A stretch of DNA of 11,481 nt from an uncultured Tannerella sp. (GCA_938036405.1 CALHPT010000006.1:1-11481), one strand, 5' to 3'. Numbered from the stretch's first letter, positions 1-9,435 are shown. A program made the numbers and translations. The notes: generated by a model from the letters alone, not told the origin.

Positions 1-84
1 GCCAAGTTTGCCAGGTACCCGGCCAGCTTCGCCGGCGTCCGTAGACGCCCAGCGGCCCTTTCTGGCTACGCACCGGCCAGGCCT

Positions 85-92
85 TACCTTTG
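85..92 (+). promoter_or_regulatory. possible Bacteroidota -7 box before the hydrolase gene
   Basis: TACCTTTG matches the Bacteroidota sigma-ABfr -7 consensus TAnnTTTG at every fixed base. No good -33 TTTG is present at the expected spacing; only a weak TCTG lies at 61-64, 20 nt upstream. If real, transcription would start at about the ATG at 98, giving a nearly leaderless mRNA. One short motif is easily a chance match. Confidence 0.2.
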
Positions 93-97
93 CGGCC

Positions 98-1048
98 ATG
101 ATGAGAAAACTACGCAACATCCTGCTCACCCTGCTGCTGCTCGCCATCGTGGCGCTCACCGCAGCCAGTTTCTTCATGCTCAACCACGCCCTCCAACCGG
201 ATAACAACAAGGGGCGCGACACGGAGGGATCGTATGCCTACATGTTCCAGACTTATCCCTTCCTGCGGCCTTGGGTAGACAGCCTCCGCCGTGCGGGCGC
301 CCTGCGCGACACGTTCATCACCGCCGACGATGGCACCCGCCTGCATGCCCTCTACGCCCGCGCCAAGCGGCCCACGCGCCGAACAGCCGTCATCGTCCAC
401 GGCTACAAGGACTGCGCCGTGCGCATGCTCATGATCGGCTATCTCTATCACCACGACCTGGGCTTCAACATCCTCCTGCCCGATCTCTACGGCGCCGGCC
501 TAAGCGATGGCGATCATATCCGCATGGGCTGGCTCGACCGCTACGACGTGATCCGTTGGACGCGCGTCGCTGACGAGCTCTTCGGCCCCGAGCCCACGAT
601 CGCCGTGCACGGCATATCGATGGGCGCCGCCGCAGCCATGATGATGGCCGGCGAGGAGCAGCAGGCCGACGTGCGATGCATCGTCGAAGACTGTGGCTAC
701 ACCAGCGTCTGGGACGAGTTTGCCAAGGAGCTACGCGCGCAGTTTGGCCTGCCCGAGATGCCTCTGCTCTACACCACCAGCATGCTCTGCCGCGCGCGTT
801 ACGGATGGGACTTCCTCCAGGCCTCGTCGCTGGCGCAAGTGGCCGCCTCGGAGCTGCCCATCTTCTTTATCCACGGCGAGACGGACGACTATGTGCCCAC
901 CGAAATGGTTCACCCCCTCTACGAAGCCAAACGCCGCGGCGACCGTGAGCTGTGGATCGCCCCCGGGTCAGGCCACGCCTTCTCTTATCACGATCACCGC
1001 GCCGAATACACCGCCCGCGTCCGCGCCTTCGTCCGGCGGTATATGTGA
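98..1048 (+). CDS. membrane-anchored alpha/beta hydrolase (serine hydrolase fold)
   Basis: This encodes a 316-residue predicted serine hydrolase of the alpha/beta-hydrolase superfamily, with a substrate I cannot name. Residues 1-7 are basic and residues 8-28 form one hydrophobic segment (LLTLLLLAIVALTAA), so the enzyme is probably tethered to the inner membrane or exported, with the catalytic domain outside the cytoplasm. Visible motifs are the oxyanion-side HGYKD (101-105), the LPDLYGAGLSDG strand/turn (127-138), the nucleophile elbow GISMG with Ser174, the acid strand HGETDDYVP with probable catalytic Asp263, and GSGHAF with His293. The triad is therefore intact and the length is normal for the family. 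The frame is open back to position 8, but those first 30 codons (Pro/Ala/Arg-rich) do not look like a signal sequence. I start at the Met-Met pair (98 or 101) directly before the basic/hydrophobic leader. A gap of 140 nt separates it from ruvA, and no clear terminator lies between. Esterase, peptidase and thioesterase roles all remain possible. Confidence 0.85.
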   Translation: MMRKLRNILLTLLLLAIVALTAASFFMLNHALQPDNNKGRDTEGSYAYMFQTYPFLRPWVDSLRRAGALRDTFITADDGTRLHALYARAKRPTRRTAVIVHGYKDCAVRMLMIGYLYHHDLGFNILLPDLYGAGLSDGDHIRMGWLDRYDVIRWTRVADELFGPEPTIAVHGISMGAAAAMMMAGEEQQADVRCIVEDCGYTSVWDEFAKELRAQFGLPEMPLLYTTSMLCRARYGWDFLQASSLAQVAASELPIFFIHGETDDYVPTEMVHPLYEAKRRGDRELWIAPGSGHAFSYHDHRAEYTARVRAFVRRYM

Positions 1049-1188
1049 GCCAGATTCCCGCTATACTTTTTTAATCCTTTAGCCGTTATGAGGGGTGCGT
1101 GTATTATAAGTAAGGAGGCCTGTGACTTCTTACCCCTTATCACCACCAGCCTTTAAGGCCGTAGCTACTTCCCAACACCCATAGACAT
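1049..1188 (+). other. intergenic leader upstream of ruvA
   Basis: This is the 140-nt gap between the hydrolase gene and ruvA. It holds an imperfect stem pairing 1085-1096 with 1132-1143: 12 pairs with one mismatch and one G-U, built on AGGGGT/ACCCCT, with a 35-nt loop. A near-match to the Bacteroidota -7 box, TACTTTTT, lies at 1064-1071 without a convincing -33 partner. The small palindrome GCCTTTAAGGC sits at 1149-1159. AAGGAGG at 1112-1118 resembles a Shine-Dalgarno sequence but is about 70 nt from the ruvA start, and Bacteroidota mostly do not rely on such sites. The promoter for ruvA-sprA could lie here, but nothing seen proves it. Confidence 0.3.
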
Positions 1189-1782
1189 ATGATCGAATAC
1201 ATCAAAGGAGAAATCGTAGAGCTGCAACCCGCACTGATGGTCATGGAGTGCGGCGGCGTGGGCTACGAACTCAATATCTCACTGACCACCTACAGCGCCT
1301 TCGACGGACTCCGCGAGGGCAAGATCTACATCCACGAAGTGATCCGTGAAGACGCCCACCTGCTTTACGGCTTTGCCAGCCGTGAAGAGCGCGAGCTCTT
1401 CCTGCTACTCACATCCGTCTCCGGCGTCGGACCCAACACGGCGCGCATGATCCTGTCCTCCTTCAAGCCCTCGGATCTGATCGACGTCATCGCTTCTGGC
1501 GACGACGCCACACTGACCGCCGTCAAAGGCATCGGCAACAAGACCGCTCAACGCATCGTCGTCGACCTACGCAACAAAGTGCGCCCCGTGGCAGGGCTCG
1601 ACGAGCGACGTGCTGCAGCCTCGCGAGGATCACAAGCGGACACGTCCGAAGAGGCCGTGGCGGCACTCGTCATGCTCGGCTTCCAGAAAAACGCCTCGCA
1701 AAAAGCCGTCGAAAAGCTCCTCAAGGCTGAGCCCGATATGCCCGTAGAGCAGATCGTACGCAGCGCCTTGAAAATGCTTTGA
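1189..1782 (+). CDS. ruvA: Holliday junction branch migration protein RuvA
   Basis: RuvA is the DNA-binding subunit of the RuvAB branch-migration complex. It holds the four-way junction open as a tetramer and loads the RuvB motor during recombinational repair in the cytoplasm. At 197 residues it is close to the usual length of about 200. Domain order is canonical. The N-terminal OB-fold starts MIEYIKGEIVEL, with the family pattern GGVGYEL at 22-28. The first helix-hairpin-helix is at about 75-90 (SVSGVGPNTARMIL) and the second at about 110-128 (TAVKGIGNKTAQRIVVDL). An acidic/Ser-rich linker at about 135-153 leads to the small C-terminal RuvB-contacting domain (EEAVAALVMLGF, 154-165). The ATG at 1189 starts this canonical N-terminus. 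The next gene, sprA, begins 37 nt downstream with no terminator between, so co-transcription is likely. This gene pair is conserved in Bacteroidota. Confidence 0.97.
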   Translation: MIEYIKGEIVELQPALMVMECGGVGYELNISLTTYSAFDGLREGKIYIHEVIREDAHLLYGFASREERELFLLLTSVSGVGPNTARMILSSFKPSDLIDVIASGDDATLTAVKGIGNKTAQRIVVDLRNKVRPVAGLDERRAAASRGSQADTSEEAVAALVMLGFQKNASQKAVEKLLKAEPDMPVEQIVRSALKML

Positions 1783-1819
1783 CCCCCTCTTCCGATCCTT
1801 GTCCCTATTCCTCATCCGT

Positions 1820-4800
1820 ATGAAAACAGGTTGCACATACCTTCTCCCCCTTCTTCTCACAGCGGTGTTCCTCTTCGGCGGGCGTGCCGCGGCACAGACG
1901 CCCGCTGACTCCACGCGAAAGGATTCCATCCCCTCGACGATCGCTGCGCCGGGCAAGCCACGCTTTCCCGTGGCTCGCACCACCCCCCTCTTCTATCGCG
2001 ACCTGACACAGCCCACTCCGGCCGACCTCCAAAACCCGGAAAATCTGCGAACCACCATCGAGTACGACCTGCTCACAGGTATGTACATCGTCCGTACACG
2101 GGTGGGCGACATGGAGCTCGGCACACCCATCACGCTTACCCCCGAGCAGTATCAGAACTACAGCATGCAGCAGTCGATGCAGGCTTATTACCGGCAGAAG
2201 AACGAGGAAAACTTCCGACAGTCAGCCGGCGAAAAGATGAACCTGATGGACATGCGCTTCAATATCGGTGCCGCCGATCGGGTGTTCGGACCCGGAGGTA
2301 TTCGCGTCAAATCGCAGGGGACGGCGGAGATGAAGGTGGGCATGAAGTCCAGTGGCACGAAGAATCCCACCCTGCCCGAACGATCGCGCAACCACACCTT
2401 CTTCAACTTCGACAACAACGTACAGCTCAACATGCAGGCCTCCGTCGGCACGAAGGTCAATTTCGGGCTGAACTACAACACCCAATCGTCGTTCGAGTTT
2501 GACGCCTCACGCTTGAATCTGGCCTACGCGGGCGACGAGGATGAGATCATCAAAAACATCGAGGCCGGTAACGTGAGCCTGAACACGGGCAACTCACTCA
2601 TTCGTGGTGGGGCGGCCCTATTCGGTATTAAGACGGAGCTGCAGTTTGGCAAACTGCGCGTCAACGCTCTCTTGGCTCAACAGAATTCCGAGTCGCGTAC
2701 CATCACCTCGCAGGGGGGCGTACAGACGACGGACTTCGAGATCAATATCGACAACTATGACGAGAACCGTCACTTCTTCCTGGGTCATTTCTTCCGCGAT
2801 CGCTACGACGAGGCCATGGCCAAGTTGCCTCTCGTGGCGTCGAGCGCCAAGATCACCAAGATGGAGGTATGGGTGACAAACAAGCGTGGTAATTACAACG
2901 ATGCACGAAACATCGTGGCCTTCTCCGACCTCGGTGAGAACGTCCATATCGGTAACACGGCCGAGGTGCAGGCTTCGGGAACGATCCGTATGACGAGCAA
3001 CAATGCCAACACGCTCTTCGCACGTGTAAAGGCATTGACCGATGCCCGCAGCATTGACCGCGTCAACGGGGCACTGAGTTTCTTGGAGGACGGGCGCGAC
3101 TATGAGAAGATCGGTAGTGCACGCCTACTCAGTCCGTCCGAATATTCGCTCAACGAGGCCTTAGGGTATATCTCCCTCTCTACGGCCTTGCAGCCGGACG
3201 AGAGTCTGGCCGTGGCCTTTGAGTACACCTATGGCGGGCAGACGTTTCAGGTCGGAGAGATCTCGACCGACAATACCGACAACACCAGTGGATGCCTCTT
3301 CGTCAAGCTGCTCAAGGGTATCAATGAGGCGCCGGGCATGCCCTTCTGGGACCTCATGATGAAGAACGTCTACTCCCTCGACGCATACTCCGTGCAGAAG
3401 GACCGCTTCAAACTGGACATTGTCTACCAGAGCGACTCCGTCGGCACTTACGTCTACAGCATCCAAGAGGGGAATATCTCCGGCAAGACCTTGCTGAAGG
3501 TGATGAACCTCGATCGCCTCGACGCCAACAACGAACCCTATCCGAACGGTTCGTTCGACTTCGTGGAGGGCTACACCATCCAACCCGCCAACGGACGCAT
3601 ATTCTTCCCCGTCGTGGAGCCCTTCGGCGAACACCTCCGAAAGGCCATCGGCAACAACGCCATTGCCAATCGGTACGTGTTTCAAGAACTCTACGACTCC
3701 ACCAAGACCGTCGCCCAACAGATTGCAGAGAAGAACAAGTTCAAGTTACGTGGCAAGTACCGTGCGTCGTCGGCATCGGAGATCAATCTGGGTTCGACGA
3801 ACGTGGCCCGCGGGTCAGTCGTTGTCACTGCGGGGGGCGTCCGACTGACCGAGAACGTGGACTACACGGTCGACTACGCTTCCGGTATCGTCACGATCAT
3901 CAATGAGAGCGTGCTGGCCAACCGCAGCTCCATCAGTGTATCGTTAGAGAACCAGTCAGCGTACAGCATGCAACGCAAGACGATGATGGGCCTCGACCTG
4001 AACTATGAGTTCTCGAAGAACTTTTCGGCCGGAGCCACCGTCATGCACCTCTCCGAAATGCCCCTCACCACGAAGACCGCGATGGGCGAGGAGTCGATCA
4101 ACAACACCCTTTGGGGGGCCAACCTGGCCTACAAGGGCGAAAGTCAGTGGCTGACGAACGTAGTGGACAAGCTGCCGCTCTTGAACCTCACCCAGCCCAG
4201 CCAGATCTCGCTCAATGCGGAGTTCGCTCACCTGATCGCCGGACACTACCAGAACGAGAACACGGGTCGCTATTCCTACCTCGACGACTTTGAGTCCACC
4301 CAGAGCAACATCGACCTACTGAACCCGTACCACTGGGCCCTGGCCAGCACACCGTACGATAACGGCGCCGCAGCCAAGTTCCCCGAGGCGTCACTCGTCA
4401 ATAACACAGAGTATGGCAAGAACCGCGCGCTCTTCGCCTGGTATTACATCGACGGACTCTTTACTCGCCGCAACTCGAGCCTCAAGCCGAAGTATCTTAC
4501 GGACAAGGACATCTCGAACCACTATGTCCGTCCGATCGAGTATTCCGAGATCTATCCCAACAAGGATTTGGCATACAACGAGACCAACATGCTTAACACG
4601 CTCAACATAGCCTATTACCCGACCGAGCGAGGCCCATACAACCTGGACGTAGATGGCATGAACGCCGATGGTACCCTAGCTAATCCGCAGCGCCGTTGGG
4701 GTGGCATGATGCGACGACTGGACCAGACGGACTTCGAGGCTGCCAACATTGAGTATGTAGAGTTTTGGATGATGGATCCCTTCATCTATAACCGAGAGAC

Positions 4801-7800
4801 AACAAAGGGCGGCGACCTCTACTTAAATCTCGGTGATGTATCCGAAGACATATTGAAGGACGGCAAGAAGTTCTTCGAAAACGGTCTGCCCGTCAACGGC
4901 GACCTGAGCCAGGTCGACACGAACGTCTGGGGTAAGACACCCCGACAGCAGAGCACTGTCTATGCCTTTGACAACACGACAGGTGCGCGCCGTGTGCAGG
5001 ACGTAGGCTTTAACGGTCTCTCGTCGGCGGAGGAGCGCGCCTTCCCCACGTACAAGAACTATGTGGAACGGCTGCGCGCCAAGGTCTCGGCCGACACATG
5101 GATGCGATGGGAGCGCGACCCCCTCTCACCCGTCAATGACCCTGCGGGCGACGACTACCATTACTTCCGCGGTTCGGATTACGACCGCGACCAGGTAGAT
5201 ATCCTCACCCGATACAAGCGTTACAACGGTACGGAGGGCAACTCCACCGCCTCCGAAGATTCGCCGGAGAGCTACGACATCTCATCCAAGACCATCCCCG
5301 ATGTGGAAGACCTCAACGGAGACAACACCATGAGCGACAATGAGCGCTATTACGAATACCGTGTCTCCCTCCGCCCGAAGGACATGGTCGTGGGTCAGAA
5401 CTATATCGTCAATGAGCGGAACGTGCGCGTGCGGCTGCCGGATGGCGACACGGCAACCGTCACCTGGTACCAGTTCAAGGTACCGGTCAAGGAACACCTC
5501 CGCCGGGTGGGCTCCATTCAAGGTTACAAGAGCATACGCTTCATGCGGCTCTACATGACTGACTTCTCCGAGACCACCATCCTACGTCTGGGCACCTTCG
5601 AGCTGGTCCGTGGCGACTGGCGCACCTACCTCCAGAGCCTCGCACCTGCCGGTGCACCCCCGTCAGTCAATGGCACGCTCGACGTCACTTCCGTCAACAT
5701 TGAGGAGGATGGCGACCGCGAGCCGGTCAACTATATCTTGCCACCGGGTGTCACCCGAATGACGGACCCCAGCCAGCCGCAGATCAGGCAGCAAAACGAG
5801 CAGGCCCTCTCGCTGAAGGTCACCAATCTGGCCTCGCAAGACGCACGCGCCATCTACAAGAATACCAAATACGATATGCGTCGATACAAGCGCCTCCAGC
5901 TGTTCGTTCACGCTGAGCGATTTATCAACGACGTCACCAGCCTGGCCAATGGCGAGATGTCCGTGTTCATCCGACTCGGCTCGGACTACAAGAACAATTA
6001 CTACGAATACGAGGTACCCCTCACCCTCACCCCCGCCGGCCGATACAACAATAACAGCGACGCCGACCGCTCAGCCGTATGGCCGGAAAGCAATATGATC
6101 GACTTCCCGACCGAGGTGCTCACCAATCTGAAGAATAAGCGCAACCGTGCTAAGCGCGAGGGTCGCTCGGGGGTATCGTATGCCACGGTCTATTCCGAGA
6201 TGGATCCGCAGCGGCAGATGAATAAGGTGAGCGTGGTGGGCAACCCTTCGCTCGCTGAGGTGCGCACGATTATGATCGGCGTCCGCAACAACGCGAAAGA
6301 CATTAAGAGCGGCGAGGTCTGGGTGAACGAGCTTCGCCTGACAGACTTTGACGAGAAAGGCGGATGGGCCGCCAATGGTTCGCTCAGTGTAGCCCTCTCG
6401 GACTTCGGAACGATCAACGCTGCCGGGCGGATCACGACAGCCGGATTCGGGCAGATCGACCAATCCATCGGCGAACGTAGTATGGACAACTATACCCAGT
6501 ATTCCGTCGCCACGTCCTTCCAGCTCGGGAAGTTCTTCCCCGAGAAGGCTCAGGTGAACCTCCCGCTTTACTATTCCTATTCGCGCGAGACTATCTCGCC
6601 GGAGTATAACCCGTTAGACGGCGACGTCCACCTCAGCGACGCCATTGACGCCGCCGTAACCAGCGCCCAGAAGGACTCCATCCGCAACCTCACGCAGAGG
6701 GTCACCAGCAAGAGCATCGCCGTGACGAACGCTCACGTGAACATCCAGAGCAAGACACCTATGCCTTACGACCCGTCGAACTTCTCCTTCGGCTACGCCT
6801 ATAACGAGAACGACCGGAAAGACCCAGAGACGGTCTACGAGACTACGAAAAGTTATCAGGGCAACCTCAGTTACATCTACACGCCCTACATCCGACCCTT
6901 CCAGCCCTTCCAGAACCTGGAGAAGAGCAATGGCTATACACGCTATATCAAGCAATTCGCCCTCAACTACCTCCCCTCCAGCATCTCCTTCCTGACGACC
7001 ATGAACCGCAACTACCACGAGCTACAGCTCCGCGACATGGACCACCTGGACGACGAAGCCTCCGTGCAGACCCTGCCAGTGACATTCAGCAGCCTCTTCA
7101 CTTGGGATCGCAGCTTCAGCATCCGATGGAGCCCGCTGACGAACCTCAACGTAGACTTCGCCTCGGGGACGCACGCCCGCATCGACGAGCCTCACGTGCA
7201 GGTGAACAAGAAGCTCAACCGCTCGGACTATGAGTTGTGGAAGGATTCCGTCAAACGCAGCATCGCCCAGCTCGGCTCGCCCCGGGCGTACGACCAAACG
7301 CTGAACGTCACCTACAGCCTGCCCCTGCAATATATCCCGGTGCTCGACTGGGTGGCAGCCAGCATGACGTACAATGCACAGTATAACTGGAACAGCGGCT
7401 CTACCGTCGACGCGACGACCGAGACAGGTAACCAGGTCAAGAACCAGCGCCAAATGAATTATAACGGCAGCCTCAACCTGCAGGGACTCTACAATAAGAG
7501 CTCGTTCCTCAAGACGGTGAACCAGAAGTATAGCACGGTGGCCGAGGCGCGGCGAAGTGAGGGGCCCAAGCGCCGCCGCGTAAGGTCTAATTACGAGGTC
7601 ACCATCCGCCTCAGCCCTGACAGTGGTACGATCGTATCGCATAGCCTGATGACGAAGAAGTTCGCCCGCGTGACGGCGCGGCGGACGGACGACAGCTCGC
7701 GCTACAATGTCACCTACAAGGTGATCGACTTCGCCCGCATCCGCATTACGAATCGCGACTCGGTGGAGCTACGCATCGTCGTCGTCCCCGCCCCGCCCAA

Positions 7801-9244
7801 AGAGGAAACGCCAGCCTACAAGGGCCTGGAGTACGCCGCACGCTTCCTGATGATGGTGCGCCGCGTGAACCTACAATACTCGCAGTCCGATGGCATGCAA
7901 GTGGACGGCTTCCAGCCTACGATCGGCAACTGGATCGGGCAAGCCGGCACGGCCTACGGTCGGGCACCCGGATGGGCTTTTGCCTTTGGCGACGTCCGCG
8001 AGAGCTTTGTACAAGAGGCTTACGACCGCCGCTGGCTGATGACAGAAAGCGAGCAGAACTATCTGGCCCAGATCAATCGCAGCCACACCCTGACCGGATC
8101 GGCCAGCATCGAACCTGCCGTGGGCATGAAGATCGAGCTGAACGTCAATCGCGTCGACTCGCGCGACAAGGAGATTCAGTATCTCTATTCCGGCATGCCC
8201 ACCATGCAGCTGGGTACTTTCACGATGACCACCGCCACGATCGGTAGCGCCTTTGCGAGCCTCGGAAACGTACACAATGGCTACGAGTCCGAGCCCTTCC
8301 GACGTTTCGTGGAGAACCGTGCCGTCATAGCCTCGCGCATCGAGAGTGAGTACGCCGGGGCCACCTATCCAAGCACCGGCTTCCTGGCCAACTCCGAGCT
8401 GGCCGGTAAGGCCCACAGCGCGACGAAAAGCCCCGTCAGCCAGAATGCGCCAGACGTACTCATCCCCGCCTTCCTGGCCGCATACACCGGCCGCAGCGCA
8501 TCCCGCACGGCCCTGACCGCCTTCCCCTCGATGCTCAGCCTACTGCCCAACTGGCGCCTCACGTACGACGGCCTCGTACAGCTCCCCCTCATCCGTCGCC
8601 ACTTCAAGACGATGACCCTCAGCCACCAGTATCGCTGCGTCTACACCGTCGGTACCTACCAGTCACACCTATCCTGGGTGGGCATCGGTCGCGGCGACCG
8701 CGGTTACGTGCAAGACGCGTCGGGCAACCCTCGCCCGTCATCGCCGTACGACATAGCGTCGGTCAACATCACTGAGGCCTTCACGCCCCTCATCGGGATT
8801 GACGCCATGTTCCTCAACAATGTCACGGCCGGTCTGAAGTACCAAAAGACGCGCAACCTTAACCTGAACATCCCGTCGTATCAAGTGGTAGAGACCCACA
8901 GTGGGGAATTCACGGTTAGTCTGGGCTACAAATACGCCGAGTTCAATAAGGTGTTGAAGATGCGCAAGAAGGGTGACTTCAGTAACGACCTCATGCTCCG
9001 GTTCGATTACAGCCGCCGCCGGACGCAGTCACTGATCCGTAAGATCGAGAATGCCTATACGCAGCTAACCGCCGGTACGATGACCCAAAGCCTACAGTTC
9101 TCTGCCGACTATGCCTTCAGCCGTGCCGTCACCGTGCGCGCCTACTACGACCTACAGATCAATACGCCGCTCGTCTCGAGCAACTCGTTCCCGACGTCCA
9201 ACGCTGACTATGGCATCAGCCTACGCCTCTCCCTGGCGCAATAG
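1820..9244 (+). CDS. sprA: T9SS outer-membrane translocon SprA/Sov
   Basis: SprA (Sov in Porphyromonas gingivalis) is the giant outer-membrane beta-barrel through which type IX secretion cargo leaves the periplasm; the flavobacterial structure is a 36-strand barrel. This gene encodes 2474 residues, close to the roughly 2400-2500 of the family, and is uninterrupted. I start at ATG 1820 because it begins a clean signal peptide (MKTGC, LLPLLLTAVFLFGG, cleavage after about AAAQ). A TTG at 1799 would put seven extra residues ahead of it. Family landmarks in order: DEDEIIKNIEAGNVSL from 239, DENRHFFLGHFF from 314, EVWVTNKRGN from 349, YSYLDDFEST from 818, YYPTERGPYN from 932, FWMMDPF from 982, EVWVNELRLTDFDEKGGW around 1499-1515, and APGWAFAFG from 2049. 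The C-terminus ends in an aromatic-free LRLSLAQ strand. It follows ruvA by 37 nt and is closed by a terminator 27 nt after the stop. Porin-associated partners such as PorV or Plug are not encoded here. Confidence 0.97.
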   Translation: MKTGCTYLLPLLLTAVFLFGGRAAAQTPADSTRKDSIPSTIAAPGKPRFPVARTTPLFYRDLTQPTPADLQNPENLRTTIEYDLLTGMYIVRTRVGDMELGTPITLTPEQYQNYSMQQSMQAYYRQKNEENFRQSAGEKMNLMDMRFNIGAADRVFGPGGIRVKSQGTAEMKVGMKSSGTKNPTLPERSRNHTFFNFDNNVQLNMQASVGTKVNFGLNYNTQSSFEFDASRLNLAYAGDEDEIIKNIEAGNVSLNTGNSLIRGGAALFGIKTELQFGKLRVNALLAQQNSESRTITSQGGVQTTDFEINIDNYDENRHFFLGHFFRDRYDEAMAKLPLVASSAKITKMEVWVTNKRGNYNDARNIVAFSDLGENVHIGNTAEVQASGTIRMTSNNANTLFARVKALTDARSIDRVNGALSFLEDGRDYEKIGSARLLSPSEYSLNEALGYISLSTALQPDESLAVAFEYTYGGQTFQVGEISTDNTDNTSGCLFVKLLKGINEAPGMPFWDLMMKNVYSLDAYSVQKDRFKLDIVYQSDSVGTYVYSIQEGNISGKTLLKVMNLDRLDANNEPYPNGSFDFVEGYTIQPANGRIFFPVVEPFGEHLRKAIGNNAIANRYVFQELYDSTKTVAQQIAEKNKFKLRGKYRASSASEINLGSTNVARGSVVVTAGGVRLTENVDYTVDYASGIVTIINESVLANRSSISVSLENQSAYSMQRKTMMGLDLNYEFSKNFSAGATVMHLSEMPLTTKTAMGEESINNTLWGANLAYKGESQWLTNVVDKLPLLNLTQPSQISLNAEFAHLIAGHYQNENTGRYSYLDDFESTQSNIDLLNPYHWALASTPYDNGAAAKFPEASLVNNTEYGKNRALFAWYYIDGLFTRRNSSLKPKYLTDKDISNHYVRPIEYSEIYPNKDLAYNETNMLNTLNIAYYPTERGPYNLDVDGMNADGTLANPQRRWGGMMRRLDQTDFEAANIEYVEFWMMDPFIYNRETTKGGDLYLNLGDVSEDILKDGKKFFENGLPVNGDLSQVDTNVWGKTPRQQSTVYAFDNTTGARRVQDVGFNGLSSAEERAFPTYKNYVERLRAKVSADTWMRWERDPLSPVNDPAGDDYHYFRGSDYDRDQVDILTRYKRYNGTEGNSTASEDSPESYDISSKTIPDVEDLNGDNTMSDNERYYEYRVSLRPKDMVVGQNYIVNERNVRVRLPDGDTATVTWYQFKVPVKEHLRRVGSIQGYKSIRFMRLYMTDFSETTILRLGTFELVRGDWRTYLQSLAPAGAPPSVNGTLDVTSVNIEEDGDREPVNYILPPGVTRMTDPSQPQIRQQNEQALSLKVTNLASQDARAIYKNTKYDMRRYKRLQLFVHAERFINDVTSLANGEMSVFIRLGSDYKNNYYEYEVPLTLTPAGRYNNNSDADRSAVWPESNMIDFPTEVLTNLKNKRNRAKREGRSGVSYATVYSEMDPQRQMNKVSVVGNPSLAEVRTIMIGVRNNAKDIKSGEVWVNELRLTDFDEKGGWAANGSLSVALSDFGTINAAGRITTAGFGQIDQSIGERSMDNYTQYSVATSFQLGKFFPEKAQVNLPLYYSYSRETISPEYNPLDGDVHLSDAIDAAVTSAQKDSIRNLTQRVTSKSIAVTNAHVNIQSKTPMPYDPSNFSFGYAYNENDRKDPETVYETTKSYQGNLSYIYTPYIRPFQPFQNLEKSNGYTRYIKQFALNYLPSSISFLTTMNRNYHELQLRDMDHLDDEASVQTLPVTFSSLFTWDRSFSIRWSPLTNLNVDFASGTHARIDEPHVQVNKKLNRSDYELWKDSVKRSIAQLGSPRAYDQTLNVTYSLPLQYIPVLDWVAASMTYNAQYNWNSGSTVDATTETGNQVKNQRQMNYNGSLNLQGLYNKSSFLKTVNQKYSTVAEARRSEGPKRRRVRSNYEVTIRLSPDSGTIVSHSLMTKKFARVTARRTDDSSRYNVTYKVIDFARIRITNRDSVELRIVVVPAPPKEETPAYKGLEYAARFLMMVRRVNLQYSQSDGMQVDGFQPTIGNWIGQAGTAYGRAPGWAFAFGDVRESFVQEAYDRRWLMTESEQNYLAQINRSHTLTGSASIEPAVGMKIELNVNRVDSRDKEIQYLYSGMPTMQLGTFTMTTATIGSAFASLGNVHNGYESEPFRRFVENRAVIASRIESEYAGATYPSTGFLANSELAGKAHSATKSPVSQNAPDVLIPAFLAAYTGRSASRTALTAFPSMLSLLPNWRLTYDGLVQLPLIRRHFKTMTLSHQYRCVYTVGTYQSHLSWVGIGRGDRGYVQDASGNPRPSSPYDIASVNITEAFTPLIGIDAMFLNNVTAGLKYQKTRNLNLNIPSYQVVETHSGEFTVSLGYKYAEFNKVLKMRKKGDFSNDLMLRFDYSRRRTQSLIRKIENAYTQLTAGTMTQSLQFSADYAFSRAVTVRAYYDLQINTPLVSSNSFPTSNADYGISLRLSLAQ

Positions 9245-9270
9245 CCCTCCGTCCGACATACCCCTATCTC

Positions 9271-9300
9271 GAACCCCGGCCCCACCGGGGTTCTTTTTTT
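9271..9300 (+). terminator. intrinsic terminator of the ruvA-sprA unit
   Basis: A perfect 9-bp stem, GAACCCCGG (9271-9279) with CCGGGGTTC (9285-9293), encloses the 5-nt loop CCCCA and is followed by seven further T residues. It lies 27 nt after the sprA stop codon and points along the + strand. There is no T-tract on the other side, so it is unidirectional. Confidence 0.95.
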
Positions 9301-9345
9301 GCCTCAGATTTTGAAGTGGAACGGAATAGGCCTCCGTCCGTCATG

Positions 9346-9366
9346 GGTGGGGGCCTTACCCCCACC
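9346..9366. repeat. GC-rich hairpin 1 of the intergenic structured element
   Basis: GGTGGGGG (9346-9353) pairs perfectly with CCCCCACC (9359-9366) around the loop CCTTA. No T-tract follows, so this does not look like a terminator. It precedes a second hairpin by 8 nt, and the two probably belong to one repeated module. Confidence 0.8.
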
Positions 9367-9374
9367 GACCCCCA

Positions 9375-9408
9375 CCTCCTTTTCTTGTCTTGACACAAGA
9401 AAAGGAGG
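9375..9408. repeat. 14-bp perfect hairpin 2 of the intergenic structured element
   Basis: CCTCCTTTTCTTGT (9375-9388) is fully complementary to 9395-9408 with a 6-nt loop (CTTGAC). The stem is polypurine on one strand and polypyrimidine on the other, so the right arm carries AAAAGGAGG. No coding gene, start codon context or T-tract follows. Stems of this kind are typical of dispersed intergenic repeats that get miscalled as short hypothetical proteins. Whether it recurs in this genome cannot be seen from one window. Confidence 0.8.
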
Positions 9409-9435
9409 CAAAAGAAAGTCAAGGCTACGGGAGCT

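Noticed and set aside
8..97. Upstream extension of the hydrolase by 30 codons
   Set aside because: The extra residues are Pro/Ala/Arg-rich and precede, rather than form, the membrane segment. The Met-Met at 98/101 sits exactly where a leader should start.
1122..1184. 20-codon GTG-initiated frame after AAGGAGG, upstream of ruvA
   Set aside because: The spacing from the Shine-Dalgarno-like motif to GTG is only 3 nt, Bacteroidota seldom depend on such motifs, and the peptide has no distinctive feature.
1799..1819. TTG start adding seven residues to SprA
   Set aside because: The ATG at 1820 directly precedes a normal basic-hydrophobic signal peptide. The extension would place hydrophobic residues ahead of the basic one and uses a rare start.
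7022..7642. 206-codon antisense open frame inside sprA (also 3161-3718 and 7871-8416)
   Set aside because: Long antisense frames are expected opposite a GC-rich gene with strong third-position bias. The predicted products show no known motif, and the sense strand is a conserved, intact family member.
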